From Microbacteriaceae bacterium (GTDB taxonomy: Bacteria; Actinomycetota; Actinomycetes; Actinomycetales; Microbacteriaceae), in assembly GCA_947452675.1 (NCBI GenBank), contig CANGDL010000010.1, forward strand, positions 1 through 57,797: 57,797 nt of DNA, written 5' to 3'. Within the stretch, counting starts at the first letter, position 1. Each line of letters begins with the position of its first letter. The position numbers and the translations under genes were made by a program. Of this stretch, positions 41,957 to 51,696 are shown one piece after another. Under the pieces are notes generated by a model. It saw only the letters and a list, made by a program, of their open reading frames with translations. It was not told where the DNA came from and searched no databases.

Positions 41957-44800
41957 ATGAATTTAAGTTTCAGAAAAATCGTCTCGCTGGCTACGGCAAC
42001 GTTGCTCACAGCCGCGGCGTTCACTGGTCTGGCGGCATCGCCGGCCATGGCAACGGCAGCTCCGGCGCCGGCCACACTTTTTAACTATGAATCAAACACG
42101 GTTGGTTCAAACGGCTGGGCGAACATGCTCGGTTACACCAGTGCAAATGACAACTCTGCGTGGGGTAACTACGTTGATGGCACTACCGGGCTTCCAGCCG
42201 GTGGATCAGCATCTGGCTCAATCGGAGTCAAGGCGCAAAAGGGAAATCTAATCTCGAATTCGGCCATTGGTTCAATAGCGAATGGTTCGAGCTTGATTTC
42301 GTCAACTACACGCACAGTCACCATGAATTTCTATGCCCCACAGGCTGGCAAGAATGTGGCACTTAACTTGACACTAGACGACTATTCGGGCGGCATCTCC
42401 GCTGACGCCTCGGCGCTCACAACCGTGGGCTGGCAGGTGCTTAGCTTCACTTTCCCTAGCTCGGTCGACTTCAACCAGTCATACAACCGCGCGAATGTGT
42501 CGTATGACACGGCTTCTGCCGTGGGCGGTAGCACAAGTGCTAACTACGTCTACTACTACGACGACGTGTCATTTAACGGCGCATCAGCCGCGCCAATTGC
42601 ACCGGCAACACTCTTCAACTACGAGTCAAATACTGTAGGAGCAAGCGGCTGGGCAAACCTCCTCGGCTATACCAGTGCAAATGACAACTCTGCCTGGGGA
42701 AACTACGTCGACAGCAACGCCGGGTTGCCAGCCGGCGGATCGGCAACTGGCTCGATTGCGGTAAAGGCCCAGAAGGGTAACGGCACCTCAAACACTGCTA
42801 TTGGTTCGATCCCAGCAAACGCAAGTTTGCTTTCGGCTTCACGCCACGTTGTGACTATGAATTTCTATGCCCCACAGGCGGGAAAGATTGTCGCCCTAAA
42901 CGTCACTCACGATGATTACCAAGGTGCGGTTTCTGCAAACGCCTCGGCTACAACAACCGTGGGCTGGCAGGTTTTGACCTTTACCTTCTCTAACTCAATC
43001 GACTACTCACAGACCTTCAACCGTGCGAATGTGTCTTATGACACCGCATCAAGCGTTGGCGGAAACTCAAGTGCTAACTACGTCTACTACTACGACGACG
43101 TGGCCTTCAATGGTGCAACCGGTGCAAGCCTTGCTAGCCAGAACCAAACTGTGAACTACGACGTCCGACTACAGTCGAGCCTCAAGAACACTGCTACCGA
43201 TGCAGCGGAATGGACAGACTGCGGCGGCAACTCCTGGTGTGCCAACAACAACTACTACATGAAGATGATTGCGGCTGGAGCCAGCACCACCTTGTCTTAC
43301 GTAGTGACCGTTCACGGCACCTCTACACCAGTTGCTTCGGCAAGTGTCAGCCTTCGAATGAACACTGCATACAGTGGCACTAACGCAACCTGGTCAAGCG
43401 GCGGAACCAGCTATGGCGCCGTGTCATCGAGCAACGGTAACGACGCTGGCGTAATCACCGGAACCACAAACAGTTCGGGCGTGGTTTCATTCACGTTCGC
43501 AAACACCAACACCACCGGTGAGGCAACTCGCACGTTGAACAACGCAAACCCTTACCCTGCTGGATGTAACTCACCTGCAGGCCAGACCAAGGGTGCGCTT
43601 CAGCCGACTGTCACCGCCGTAAGTGGCGCGACTATTGGAACTCAGTATGTGGATGTCCTTTGGCCACACATCTCCTCATCGACTATCGAGTCATCGATCG
43701 CCGCTGGTTCAGATGGAAGCAACTGTGTCGTCTCGAGCGACTCTTCAAACCCAGGTTCGACGCTAACTATCGACCCAGACAACAAGGGTAACTACGCACA
43801 CATCCGCCTGGAGAAGTCGTTCATGGACACCAAGTTCGACGCTTCTTGGTGGGATGGAGTTTGGCAGTACCGCGATGCAGACTCAAAGGCCTATCTGAAG
43901 TACATTCCAGTCGGAAGCACATTCAAGTTGACCTATCTCGTTACCGGACCGTCAGGGTTGCCTTTGGCGGACGCTAAGGTCAGCCTGATTGTGAACGCAA
44001 ACTACTCGTGCTCGAAGACATTCTTTGCCTACGAAGGTTCGCTAATTGGTCCTGACGACTGTGCAGGAGGTGGCCAGACCGAGCTACCGGCGAAGTCAAC
44101 CGACTCAACCGGCCGCGTCAGCTTCGTGCTAACCAACACGAACCAGACCGGTGAGGCTATGCCAACCGACCTAAATGGTTTGCCAAATGGCAAGGAGCTT
44201 GGAACCAACATCAAGCCAAACCTTGTTGGAGCAAAGCAGCAGGGTATCGACATGTTGTTCGCTCACTTTGTTCAGTCGTCAGACAGCTCAAAGGTCACCG
44301 CAGCGGGCAGCACAACCGCCTCGAACGGCAGCGCTCACGTCGCAACCTTCACCTTCTTGGGTGACGACGGCAAGCCTCTCACCAATACCGACGTGAAGTA
44401 CTTCATCAACGGTTTTGACTCGAAGTCTGGTTTCGCATCGACCGATGCAAACGGTCAGGTGAAAATCACTTCAATGAACTCAACTTCCGATGAGGGTCTA
44501 CAGACCGTTGGCGTGAGCCTCAGCCGAACTGGAAAGCTACCGCTAACAGCGACTGCTTCAATCACCTGGTCGGCTCCGGTCATGACTGTGTCAACCAGTG
44601 GCGCCAAGGGCGCTGTGGTCGTCAAGGTTGCCGGTGCAGCTGGCAAGAACGTGGTCATCACGGTCGGCGGCAAGTCATACTCTCGCACTGCCAAAACCGC
44701 TAACGACGTGTTCTCATTTGCCACCAGCGCAGGTAAGAAGTCGGTAAAGGTCTCGGTTGCGGGCAAGGTATCAACGAAGACGGTCACTGTCACAAAGTAG
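41957..44800 (+). CDS. Very large secreted protein with tandem CBM-like and Ig-like modules (947 aa)
   Basis: Signal peptide (1-33), then two nearly identical modules (about residues 38-209 and 216-387; each begins PATLFNYESNTVG and ends VYYYDDVxFNG), then beta-rich Big-like repeats containing VDVLWPHIS and GIDMLFAHF segments shared with the 475-residue protein, and a C-terminal GKKSVKVSVAGKV repeat-like end. The tandem modules resemble the sugar-binding-like module of the 631-residue GH16 (both have GWQ...FxF and a terminal YxDDVxF or YVDNVLF strand). No catalytic motif. Four LacI-type sites link it to the glucan locus; a polymer-binding surface protein is inferred. Confidence 0.78.
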   Translation: MNLSFRKIVSLATATLLTAAAFTGLAASPAMATAAPAPATLFNYESNTVGSNGWANMLGYTSANDNSAWGNYVDGTTGLPAGGSASGSIGVKAQKGNLISNSAIGSIANGSSLISSTTRTVTMNFYAPQAGKNVALNLTLDDYSGGISADASALTTVGWQVLSFTFPSSVDFNQSYNRANVSYDTASAVGGSTSANYVYYYDDVSFNGASAAPIAPATLFNYESNTVGASGWANLLGYTSANDNSAWGNYVDSNAGLPAGGSATGSIAVKAQKGNGTSNTAIGSIPANASLLSASRHVVTMNFYAPQAGKIVALNVTHDDYQGAVSANASATTTVGWQVLTFTFSNSIDYSQTFNRANVSYDTASSVGGNSSANYVYYYDDVAFNGATGASLASQNQTVNYDVRLQSSLKNTATDAAEWTDCGGNSWCANNNYYMKMIAAGASTTLSYVVTVHGTSTPVASASVSLRMNTAYSGTNATWSSGGTSYGAVSSSNGNDAGVITGTTNSSGVVSFTFANTNTTGEATRTLNNANPYPAGCNSPAGQTKGALQPTVTAVSGATIGTQYVDVLWPHISSSTIESSIAAGSDGSNCVVSSDSSNPGSTLTIDPDNKGNYAHIRLEKSFMDTKFDASWWDGVWQYRDADSKAYLKYIPVGSTFKLTYLVTGPSGLPLADAKVSLIVNANYSCSKTFFAYEGSLIGPDDCAGGGQTELPAKSTDSTGRVSFVLTNTNQTGEAMPTDLNGLPNGKELGTNIKPNLVGAKQQGIDMLFAHFVQSSDSSKVTAAGSTTASNGSAHVATFTFLGDDGKPLTNTDVKYFINGFDSKSGFASTDANGQVKITSMNSTSDEGLQTVGVSLSRTGKLPLTATASITWSAPVMTVSTSGAKGAVVVKVAGAAGKNVVITVGGKSYSRTAKTANDVFSFATSAGKKSVKVSVAGKVSTKTVTVTK
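42068..43117 (+). repeat. Intragenic tandem duplication (two units, 534-bp period)
   Basis: Units at about 42068-42583 and 42602-43117. The translated copies are mostly identical, and stretches of DNA also match, for example the 33 bases encoding the NYVYYYDDV segment near 42537 and 43073. Recent duplication of a binding-like module. Confidence 0.8.
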
Positions 44801-44831
44801 TTTCCGACTTCATGCAATCTAACTAAGTGAA

Positions 44832-44870
44832 GAAAGAGCCCGAGAGTAGAAATACTTTCGGGCTCTTTCG
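44832..44870. terminator. Rho-independent terminator
   Basis: GAAAGAGCCCGA(G)AGT pairs with ACT(T)TCGGGCTCTTTC around AGAAAT, 31 bases after the stop of the 947-residue protein gene. Ends the glucan locus. Confidence 0.85.
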
Positions 44871-44939
44871 TATTTAACTTGGAAACTTCGGCAGTTTTAT
44901 CGGTAGATTGCATTAAGCCAGACTCAAAGGGGAATCACA

Positions 44940-47035
44940 TGAAAAGCGTTATTAAATTCATCGCCGGCCGACGCGGAGCCTGGGTCACACTGCTGCTTAG
45001 CTTGATGTTCGCTGGTTTAGCCTTCGGCCCACTCGCCGGCGCGAAGACGGATGCCGCCCCCGGGGTGGGCTTGCCGTCAAACAATGAAACCGTGCTAGTC
45101 AACGAAGCGCTGAAGACCTTGCCGGGCGCCGACTCGACAGCTGCGATCGTCGTTTATCACTCAGATGCCACCTTCACGGATGCCCAGAAGGCATGGTTGC
45201 AGGGCTCATTTGACCCTAAGTCAAAGCAGTTGACCGGCGGTGCAAATGACAAATTCTTGAAGTTTACGAACCTAAAGGTGATGGGCAACGCCTTTGTCCC
45301 TCCAGCAACAATTTCGAAGGCTGGCTCAACGGCCATCATCACGGTGCCCCTCGATAAATCCGACCAAGTCGCTGTCGTTGGCGATCGAGTGAAAGAGATG
45401 CGTTCAATTGCCAAGGATGGAATGCCTGCGGGCCTTACCGCCTATGTGACCGGCCCTGAAGGCTTCCAAGCTGACTTGGCAAACGTTTTCGCTGGCGCCG
45501 ACTTTAAGTTGTTGGCTACAACCGCCATGGTCGTCATTGTTTTGCTTTTGGTCACCTATCGCAGCCCAACACTCTGGCTGATTCCTCTTCTAGTAGTCGG
45601 CACCGTGGATGGAATGTCTGGCGGCGTCGTACGTAGCCTGGCTAGTTGGCTCGGTATCGGCTTGGATGGTTCGATCACGGGCATTCTTTCGGTTTTGGTG
45701 TTTGGTGCCGGAACCGACTACGCGCTGTTGCTCATCTCTCGCTATCGTGAGGAGCTGCTTCAGTCTAAGAACAAGAACGAGGCCATGGCTCGTGCCCTGC
45801 GAGAGGCCGCACCTGCCATCTTGGCTTCCGGAACCACAGTAATTCTCGCGCTGCTAACCCTTAACTTTGCTGAGCTCGAAGGAACTCGGGCACTCGGAAT
45901 TGCCTGTGCCACGGGCGTTTTCTTGGCCATGATTGCGGCCCTAACCGTGTTGCCCGCGGCACTTGTTGTCTTCGGCCGCTGGATATTCTGGCCGCTCACT
46001 CCAAAGTTTGGCGGAATCAACAAGTCTGATAATGGCCTTTGGGCAAAGCTTGGTCGCGGGGTTAGGCGCAGGCCGGTCATCGTCGCCATCGTCGGTTTCA
46101 TCCTGCTTGGAGCAATGGCTTCCGGCGCAACCGGTTTAAAGATTGGTTTGGCAACAACAGACAGCTTCCTAGCGAAGCCTGAATCTGTCGCTGGCCAGGT
46201 TATTTTGGCGAAGGAATTTGCAGCCGGCAGCTCGACTCCCACCACAATCATTGCAAACAATGATCAGGTTGACGCCGTAGTCAAGAGCTCACAATCCGTT
46301 GCCGGGGTTGACTCCGTTACCGCCGGTGCTAAGAATGACAAAATCACCAAGATAGACGTTGTTCTGAGCGATGCCAGCGGATCTGAAGGTGCATACAAGA
46401 CCATCACAAACTTGAGAACAGCTGTTCACGGCATTGCCGGTGCTGATGCAAAGGTCGGTGGCTTGGATGCGCAGAGCCTAGATCAGAAGAATGCATATTC
46501 ACATGACCAAGCCATAGTGATCCCGCTCATCCTGGCTCTCGTTTTTGTGGTGCTGTTGCTATTGCTTCGTTCGCTCGTCGCGCCGGTTTTGTTGCTGGTG
46601 ACTGTGGTCGCATCATTCTTCGCCAGCCTTGGTGCTGCCTGGTTGGTTTTCGTCAACATCTTGGGCTTCCCTGCGCTGGACCTGAGCGTGTTCCTTTATA
46701 GCTTCCTATTCCTGGTGGCACTTGGTGTCGACTACAACATCTTCTTGGTCACTCGTGCCAAGGAGGAGGCAGCCAAGCTCGGCACTCGACTTGGAATGGT
46801 GAAGGCACTGAGCTCTACCGGTGGAGTAATCACAAGTGCTGGTGTTTTGCTCGCTGCCGTATTCGCAGTTCTGGGTGTGCTGCCATTGGTTGCTCTGGCA
46901 CAGATCGGTGTGATTGTTTGCATCGGTGTGCTGCTTGACACGCTATTGGTTCGAACCGTTATCGTGCCGGCGCTCGCGTTTATCGCGGGTAAGCGCTTCT
47001 GGGCAGGTTTCGGCAAAAGCCGGTTTGAAAACTAG
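44940..47035 (+). CDS. MMPL/RND-like transporter
   Basis: 718 residues with two halves, each a membrane helix, an extracytoplasmic loop and five hydrophobic segments, the MMPL layout. Conserved intramembrane segments include VFGAGTDYALLLISRYREE and LGVDYNIFLVTRAKEE, with the Asp residues of proton-coupled MMPL/RND proteins. The substrate (lipid, antibiotic or other) is unknown. It has its own GGGGA ribosome-binding site and follows a terminator, so it is a separate unit. Convergent with the heliorhodopsin gene. Confidence 0.9.
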
Positions 47036-47041
47036 AGATTG

Positions 47042-47085
47042 AAATGAATGAACCCGCCGGTATGGATCGGCGGGTTCATTCATTT
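47042..47085. terminator. Bidirectional rho-independent terminator
   Basis: AAATGAATGAACCCGCCG and CGGCGGGTTCATTCATTT form a perfect 18-bp stem with an 8-base loop, between the convergent MMPL and heliorhodopsin genes. Confidence 0.9.
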
Positions 47086-47093
47086 AAACGAAA

Positions 47094-47900
47094 CTATTTA
47101 CCTGCGGTGAGGAGTGGGACGATCGCTCCTGAAAACACCTGCCAAGCTAGAATGGATTTGGCGACGAGACTCAGGGTTATGTAACTGCGCTCACCCTGAA
47201 GATAGCTGGCCCATTTGCCGATCTGGCGATATTGAAGCACCTGATTTATGGCAAAGGTGTTGAAGAAGATAAACAACGAAACGATGATGCCAATTACGAA
47301 TCCAGGCACTGCTGCCTTGTGACTTCCGCCAGGCTGGAATGTGTAGATGAAAATTAGGATCCATGGCACCGAGCCTGTCATCGAGCCAAAAATGAAAGGC
47401 AGGAATTTCTTGTTGCCTGGTTTTTCATACTTCTCTTGAAGTGCGCCAAAAAGAATCATGGATGCGTTCACGCCAAAAATTGCGAAAAGTGCTCCGATGT
47501 CACTGAGCCCACAAAGTTGAGCGATGAGCCAAATCATGACAGAAGAACTTAGGGAATATTCGAACCACCGGAAGTAGTTGTGGTTCAGTTTCAAACCTGC
47601 AGCGTAACGGCTGAAAAACCACGGCGATGAGATTAGAAAATGGAAGAAGGCAGACAACGCCAAGAATGCGACGACGCCGAAGCCCAAATTGATCTGGAAC
47701 ACCTGTACGTGTTCGGTCAGGCCAGAACCCGGAGGACCTGCCATGTAGTCGGCTGTTACCGGAAACAAGACCTGATTTTTAAGGCTTGCCAGAAAGGAGC
47801 CAAAGGCTAGAGCTTGAAGAAGGTGAAGAAAACCGGCTGTGATGTTGTAGCTGCGGAGTCTCTTTATTTGCTGATCGATATCGTAGGTCTTGCGGGCCAC
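47094..47900 (-). CDS. Heliorhodopsin
   Basis: 268 residues, seven hydrophobic segments. Diagnostic heliorhodopsin features: FLHLLQALAF in helix 1, RWFEYSLSSSVMIWLIAQL (Glu of EYS is the presumed Schiff-base counterion), NASMILFG, PFIFGSMTGSVPWI, NQVLQYRQIGKWASYLQGE, and SLVAKSILAW in helix 7 with the retinal-binding lysine. I start at GTG 47898-47900 (GGAAGG seven bases upstream; length fits family); an ATG at 47927 would add nine residues. It lies 49 bases behind two GH13 genes on the same strand and is probably read with them. Heliorhodopsins do not pump; the role is unsettled. Confidence 0.93.
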   Translation of the reverse strand: MARKTYDIDQQIKRLRSYNITAGFLHLLQALAFGSFLASLKNQVLFPVTADYMAGPPGSGLTEHVQVFQINLGFGVVAFLALSAFFHFLISSPWFFSRYAAGLKLNHNYFRWFEYSLSSSVMIWLIAQLCGLSDIGALFAIFGVNASMILFGALQEKYEKPGNKKFLPFIFGSMTGSVPWILIFIYTFQPGGSHKAAVPGFVIGIIVSLFIFFNTFAINQVLQYRQIGKWASYLQGERSYITLSLVAKSILAWQVFSGAIVPLLTAGK

Positions 47901-47949
47901 TGTGAAGCCTTCCGTATTGGGAGGCATCCTTGCCCCCGCTATCGTCAGG

Positions 47950-49641
47950 TTAGCTCAGTTTCAGCCAAACGGTTTGATCGGCAGCAAGTTTGTGACCAGC
48001 TAGCTTTCCCTCGAGACTCGATGCAATAAGTTCGCCGGTTGGTAAATCGATAGGCGTGTGGCCGAAATTGTGAACGACAAGAACGTCGCCATTTCGGAAG
48101 CCAAGCGAGTTCTCTCCGATGAAATCACTGGCCCATTCAAAGGACCCCTCACCCAGTTTGAGGTCGCGGCGCAGCTTGAGTGCGTGTTTATAAAGCTCGA
48201 GAGTTGAACCGGCTACACCGTCTTGCTGGTCGCGCGAGTAAGACGCGTAGATCTCTGGCTGAGGCAGCCAAGCTTTGCCTGTCGAGTTGAAACCGTTGGC
48301 TGCGCCTTGGCCGGCCTCCCACGGCAATGGAACGCGGCAGCCGTCGCGGCCCACACGCTGGCCGTGGGTGCGGAAGAAGGTCGGGTCCTGCCGGAACTCT
48401 GGGGGCAGAGTGGTGTGCTCAGGGAGACCGAGTTCTTCTCCTTGGTAGAGATAAGAGGAACCGGGGAGCGCAAGCATCAACAGGGTGGCACCGCGGGCGC
48501 GCCGAAGTCCGAGTTCTCGATCGGGCTGAGGGTCGCCCGGCCCCACGCCATCGCTGTCCGTCGGCTTTATTCGCAGTCCTCCGAATCGGCTGGCGTGACG
48601 GATCACATCGTGGTTGCTTAGAACCCAGGTGCTCGGTGCACCGACTCCATCGAATGCTTCGTAGCTCTCATTGATATTGGTGAAGAGGGTTTTTGCATCC
48701 CAGTTGCTATTCAAGAATCTGAAGTTGAAAGTCTGATTGAACTCGTCATGGCGAACCCACTTGGCCATGAATGACAATGGGAGCACGTATGCCTCGCCGC
48801 ACATCGCGCGGTCACCTGGATAACTGTCAAGGATTTGGCGCCACTTGCGGAAAATTGGGTGCACTTCTTCTTGGAACCACATTGGTGGCGAGTCCTCACC
48901 CTCGATGAAGCCGGCACCGGCTCGCTCGATATCAGGGTGGTCGGGGAGGCCGGCGGCCTTAGCCATGGCGTGTGGTTGGTCAACTCGAAAGCCATCGACA
49001 CCACGATCGAGCCAGAATCGAAGGATGTCTTCAAATTCCGTTTGAACCTTTGGGTTGGCCCAGTTCAGATCTGGTTGGCTACTGTCGAAAAGGTGCAGAT
49101 ACCACTGGCCGGGGGTGCCATCCGGGTTGGTAAGCCTCGTCCAGGCCGGTCCGCCGAACAGGCTGAGCCAGTTATTTGGCGGAAGTTCGCCGTTCTCACC
49201 CCGGCCATCCTTGAAGTGATAAAAGTCGCGCTCGGCACTGCCTTCGACCTCGTTCAGAGCATCCTGGAACCACCTGTGTTGGTCGCTTGTGTGGTTCGGC
49301 ACTAAGTCGATCAAAACGCGAAGACGAAGTTCGTGGGCACGGGAAACCATGTGGTCGAAATCCTCTAGAGTGCCGAAGATTGGGTCAACGTCTGTGTAAT
49401 CAGAGACATCGTAGCCCGCATCCTTTTGCGGCGACCGCATAAAGGGCGACAGCCAAACGGCATCGATGCCTAGGCTCGCAAGGGCATCCAGACGCGAGGT
49501 GATTCCCGGCAGGTCTCCGATGCCGTCTTCATTTGAGTCGGCGAACGAGCGAGGGTAAACCTGATAAATCACAGCTGAACGCCACCACTCCCCGTTGTGG
49601 TGAGCTGAGTGGTGCGGCGCTCGAGTTAGGTCAAACTCCAT
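47950..49641 (-). CDS. GH13 alpha-glucosidase (second of pair)
   Basis: 563 residues of the oligo-1,6-glucosidase/alpha-glucosidase class: VIYQVYPRSFADSNEDGIGD, the conserved LVPNHTSDQHRWF, nucleophile Asp in DGFRVDQPHAM (where the paralog has DVAHGM), VLSNHDVIRH and the YQGEELGLPE segment. No signal peptide: cytoplasmic hydrolysis of alpha-linked glucosides. The start follows the upstream paralog's stop by three bases, so they form an operon. The DQPHAM site differs from the usual DVA(H/A)xx pattern but the catalytic Asp is kept. Confidence 0.93.
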   Translation of the reverse strand: MEFDLTRAPHHSAHHNGEWWRSAVIYQVYPRSFADSNEDGIGDLPGITSRLDALASLGIDAVWLSPFMRSPQKDAGYDVSDYTDVDPIFGTLEDFDHMVSRAHELRLRVLIDLVPNHTSDQHRWFQDALNEVEGSAERDFYHFKDGRGENGELPPNNWLSLFGGPAWTRLTNPDGTPGQWYLHLFDSSQPDLNWANPKVQTEFEDILRFWLDRGVDGFRVDQPHAMAKAAGLPDHPDIERAGAGFIEGEDSPPMWFQEEVHPIFRKWRQILDSYPGDRAMCGEAYVLPLSFMAKWVRHDEFNQTFNFRFLNSNWDAKTLFTNINESYEAFDGVGAPSTWVLSNHDVIRHASRFGGLRIKPTDSDGVGPGDPQPDRELGLRRARGATLLMLALPGSSYLYQGEELGLPEHTTLPPEFRQDPTFFRTHGQRVGRDGCRVPLPWEAGQGAANGFNSTGKAWLPQPEIYASYSRDQQDGVAGSTLELYKHALKLRRDLKLGEGSFEWASDFIGENSLGFRNGDVLVVHNFGHTPIDLPTGELIASSLEGKLAGHKLAADQTVWLKLS

Positions 49642-49644
49642 GGT

Positions 49645-51345
49645 TTAGAGCTTGATCCAAACGACTTGATCGCGCTCTAGCTCTCGCTCTGCTGTGAGGT
49701 CATGCTGGGTGGTGACTAGAACTTCACCGGCAGGAAGAACGACTGCTTCTGGCCCAAAGTTGAACAACACCAGAACACCGTTGTTAATGAAGGCGAGGGT
49801 GTTCTTGTCTTGGAATTCTTCGGCCCAGCGGAATTCGCCAGCTCCCATTCCAGAAGCCTTACGCTCCTTCAGAAGGCGCTTATAGAGCTCAAGGGTTGAG
49901 CCGGCGACACCTTCCTGGAGGTTGCGTGCAAAGGCGCGGTAGTTCGCTGGCTGAGGCAGCCATGACTCACCGGTGGTGTTGAAGCCGTTCGAAGCAGTTG
50001 AATCGGCTTCCCAAGGCAATGGAACACGGCAGCCGTCGCGACCGATGCGTTTGCCGTTGGTGCGCGCATACGTAGGGTCTTGGCGATACTTACCTTCGAG
50101 CTGCCAAGCCTCAGGCAAACCGAGTTCCTCACCCTGGAACAAGTATGAAGAACCCGGCAAACCGAGCATGAATGCGGTGGCTGCGCGAGCACGACGAAGC
50201 CCGAGAGCCTCGTCGGGTGCAGGGTCGGTCGGATGGATGCCGTCGCCAGGGCGAGGGGTGTGCTCCGGTGCGATGCCCAGACGAGTTGCGTGACGAATGC
50301 CGTCGTGGTTTGACATCACCCAAGTGCTAGAGGCTCCGACCTTTGCGTATTCAACGATCGAGTCGGTGATGATCTTCTTCAACGCGGCTGGTTCATAAGC
50401 GGTGGTCATGTAGTCGAAATTGAACGCCTGGTGATATTCATCTGGGCGCACCCACATGGCCAACCGAGGGAGCGGGCTCATCGACGCCTCGGCACAGAAC
50501 GCCCGGTCTTCGAACTCATCGAGCACGCGGCGGAATCGGCGGATGGCGTCATGCACGCCAGGCTGACCCCAGTAAGGAACAGCCGCCTCTGCCTCTGCCA
50601 TTGTCAGGTTTGATATTGGGCGCTCGCGCAAGTTTTCGTCATAAATGGTCGCGTCAGGCAAGCCGGCACGCTTAATCATGCCGTGAGCCACGTCTACGCG
50701 GAAGCCGTCAACGCCCTTCTTTAACCAGAAACGCAGGATGTCGTCGAACTCCTCGGCGACACGTGGGTTATCCCAGTTGAGGTCAGGTTGGGACGAGTCA
50801 AACATGTGCAGGTACCACTGGCCGGCAGAGCCCTGTGAGTTGCTAACGCGGGTCCAGGCTGGACCACCAAAGATTGACTGCCAGTTGTTTGGAGGGAGTT
50901 CGCCATTTGCGCCCAGACCATCACGGAATATGTACATCTCCCGCGCGGCAGCGCCCTCCGGTGCGGCGAGTGCTTCTTGGAACCAAACGTGCTGGTCGCT
51001 GGTGTGGTTTGGCACGATGTCAACGATGATGCGAATGCCTAGGCTCTTCGACTTGGCCAACAAAACCTCGAGGTCTTCGTTTGTACCAAAAAGTGGGTCA
51101 ATTTGCTTGTAGTCGCTGATGTCATAGCCGGCATCTTTTTGCGGGCTTTTGAAGAAAGGGCTGAACCAAATGGCGTCGATACCTAGAGATGCAAGTGACT
51201 CCAGTCGAGAGGTTACTCCTGGTAGGTCGCCAATGCCATCGCCATTCGAGTCCGCAAAACTGCGTGGATAAATTTGGTAAATGACGGCGGTTCGCCACCA
51301 TTCCGCGTTTGGACGGGCAGCTGCAATGATTTGCGAGTTAGACAT
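49645..51345 (-). CDS. GH13 alpha-glucosidase (first of pair)
   Basis: 566 residues, a close paralog of the next gene: VIYQIYPRSFADSNGDGIGD, IVPNHTSDQHVWF, nucleophile region DGFRVDVAHGM, the acid/base Glu in FCAEASM and VMSNHDGIRH. Both proteins share segment order and length, so they arose by tandem duplication. Expected to release glucose from maltose- or isomaltose-like sugars in the cytoplasm. GGAAGT precedes the ATG. It heads the unit GH13-GH13-heliorhodopsin. Confidence 0.94.
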   Translation of the reverse strand: MSNSQIIAAARPNAEWWRTAVIYQIYPRSFADSNGDGIGDLPGVTSRLESLASLGIDAIWFSPFFKSPQKDAGYDISDYKQIDPLFGTNEDLEVLLAKSKSLGIRIIVDIVPNHTSDQHVWFQEALAAPEGAAAREMYIFRDGLGANGELPPNNWQSIFGGPAWTRVSNSQGSAGQWYLHMFDSSQPDLNWDNPRVAEEFDDILRFWLKKGVDGFRVDVAHGMIKRAGLPDATIYDENLRERPISNLTMAEAEAAVPYWGQPGVHDAIRRFRRVLDEFEDRAFCAEASMSPLPRLAMWVRPDEYHQAFNFDYMTTAYEPAALKKIITDSIVEYAKVGASSTWVMSNHDGIRHATRLGIAPEHTPRPGDGIHPTDPAPDEALGLRRARAATAFMLGLPGSSYLFQGEELGLPEAWQLEGKYRQDPTYARTNGKRIGRDGCRVPLPWEADSTASNGFNTTGESWLPQPANYRAFARNLQEGVAGSTLELYKRLLKERKASGMGAGEFRWAEEFQDKNTLAFINNGVLVLFNFGPEAVVLPAGEVLVTTQHDLTAERELERDQVVWIKL

Positions 51346-51376
51346 ACTTCCAAACTTAAGACAATTTGGTTTTGGT

Positions 51377-51406
51377 TTGCGACGAAACCCTAAAAAGTGC
51401 TAAAGT
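51377..51406 (+). promoter_or_regulatory. Promoter of the tRNA-Thr/tRNA-Met pair
   Basis: TTGCGA at 51377-51382 and TAAAGT at 51401-51406 (extended by TGC) are 18 bases apart, with a start about 30 bases before tRNA-Thr. Confidence 0.6.
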
Positions 51407-51441
51407 CTTTTGGTGCCTGGCGCTTGTCGCTTACGCATGAC

Positions 51442-51513
<72 letters not shown>

Positions 51514-51550
51514 CCATTTATTGCCAATCACAAAAATCAGTTTCACGCCC

Positions 51551-51624
51551 GGCGGGGTAGCTCAGGTGGTTAGAGCACACGACTCATAATCGTGGGGTCG
51601 CGGGTTCGAGTCCCGCCCTCGCTA
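51551..51624 (+). tRNA. tRNA-Met, elongator (anticodon CAT)
   Basis: 74 bases: acceptor GGCGGGG pairs with CCTCGCT with G-T at 1-72 and 5-68, anticodon loop CTCATAA (CAT), T-loop GTTCGAGTCC. CCA is encoded (51625-51627). It lacks the three G-C pairs before the anticodon loop of initiator tRNA, so elongator Met is preferred; tRNA-Ile (modified CAU) cannot be fully excluded by eye. Confidence 0.88.
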
Positions 51625-51635
51625 CCAAGCAATCT

Positions 51636-51657
51636 AAGAGGCCTACGGGCCTCTTTT
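51636..51657. terminator. Rho-independent terminator after the tRNA pair
   Basis: AAGAGGCC and GGCCTCTT pair around TACG, followed by a T-run. It ends the tRNA transcript and may also serve the convergent S53 peptidase gene. Confidence 0.85.
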
Positions 51658-51696
51658 TTGTTTAACTCGCGGAAGTGCCAAATCCCGAGTGATCGC

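Noticed and set aside
47966-47976. CAAACGGTTTG palindrome resembling the LacI operators, upstream of the heliorhodopsin gene
   Set aside because: It lies in the coding end of the GH13 gene, spelling the conserved DQTVW residues, and lacks the GAAAWCGGTTTC flanks.
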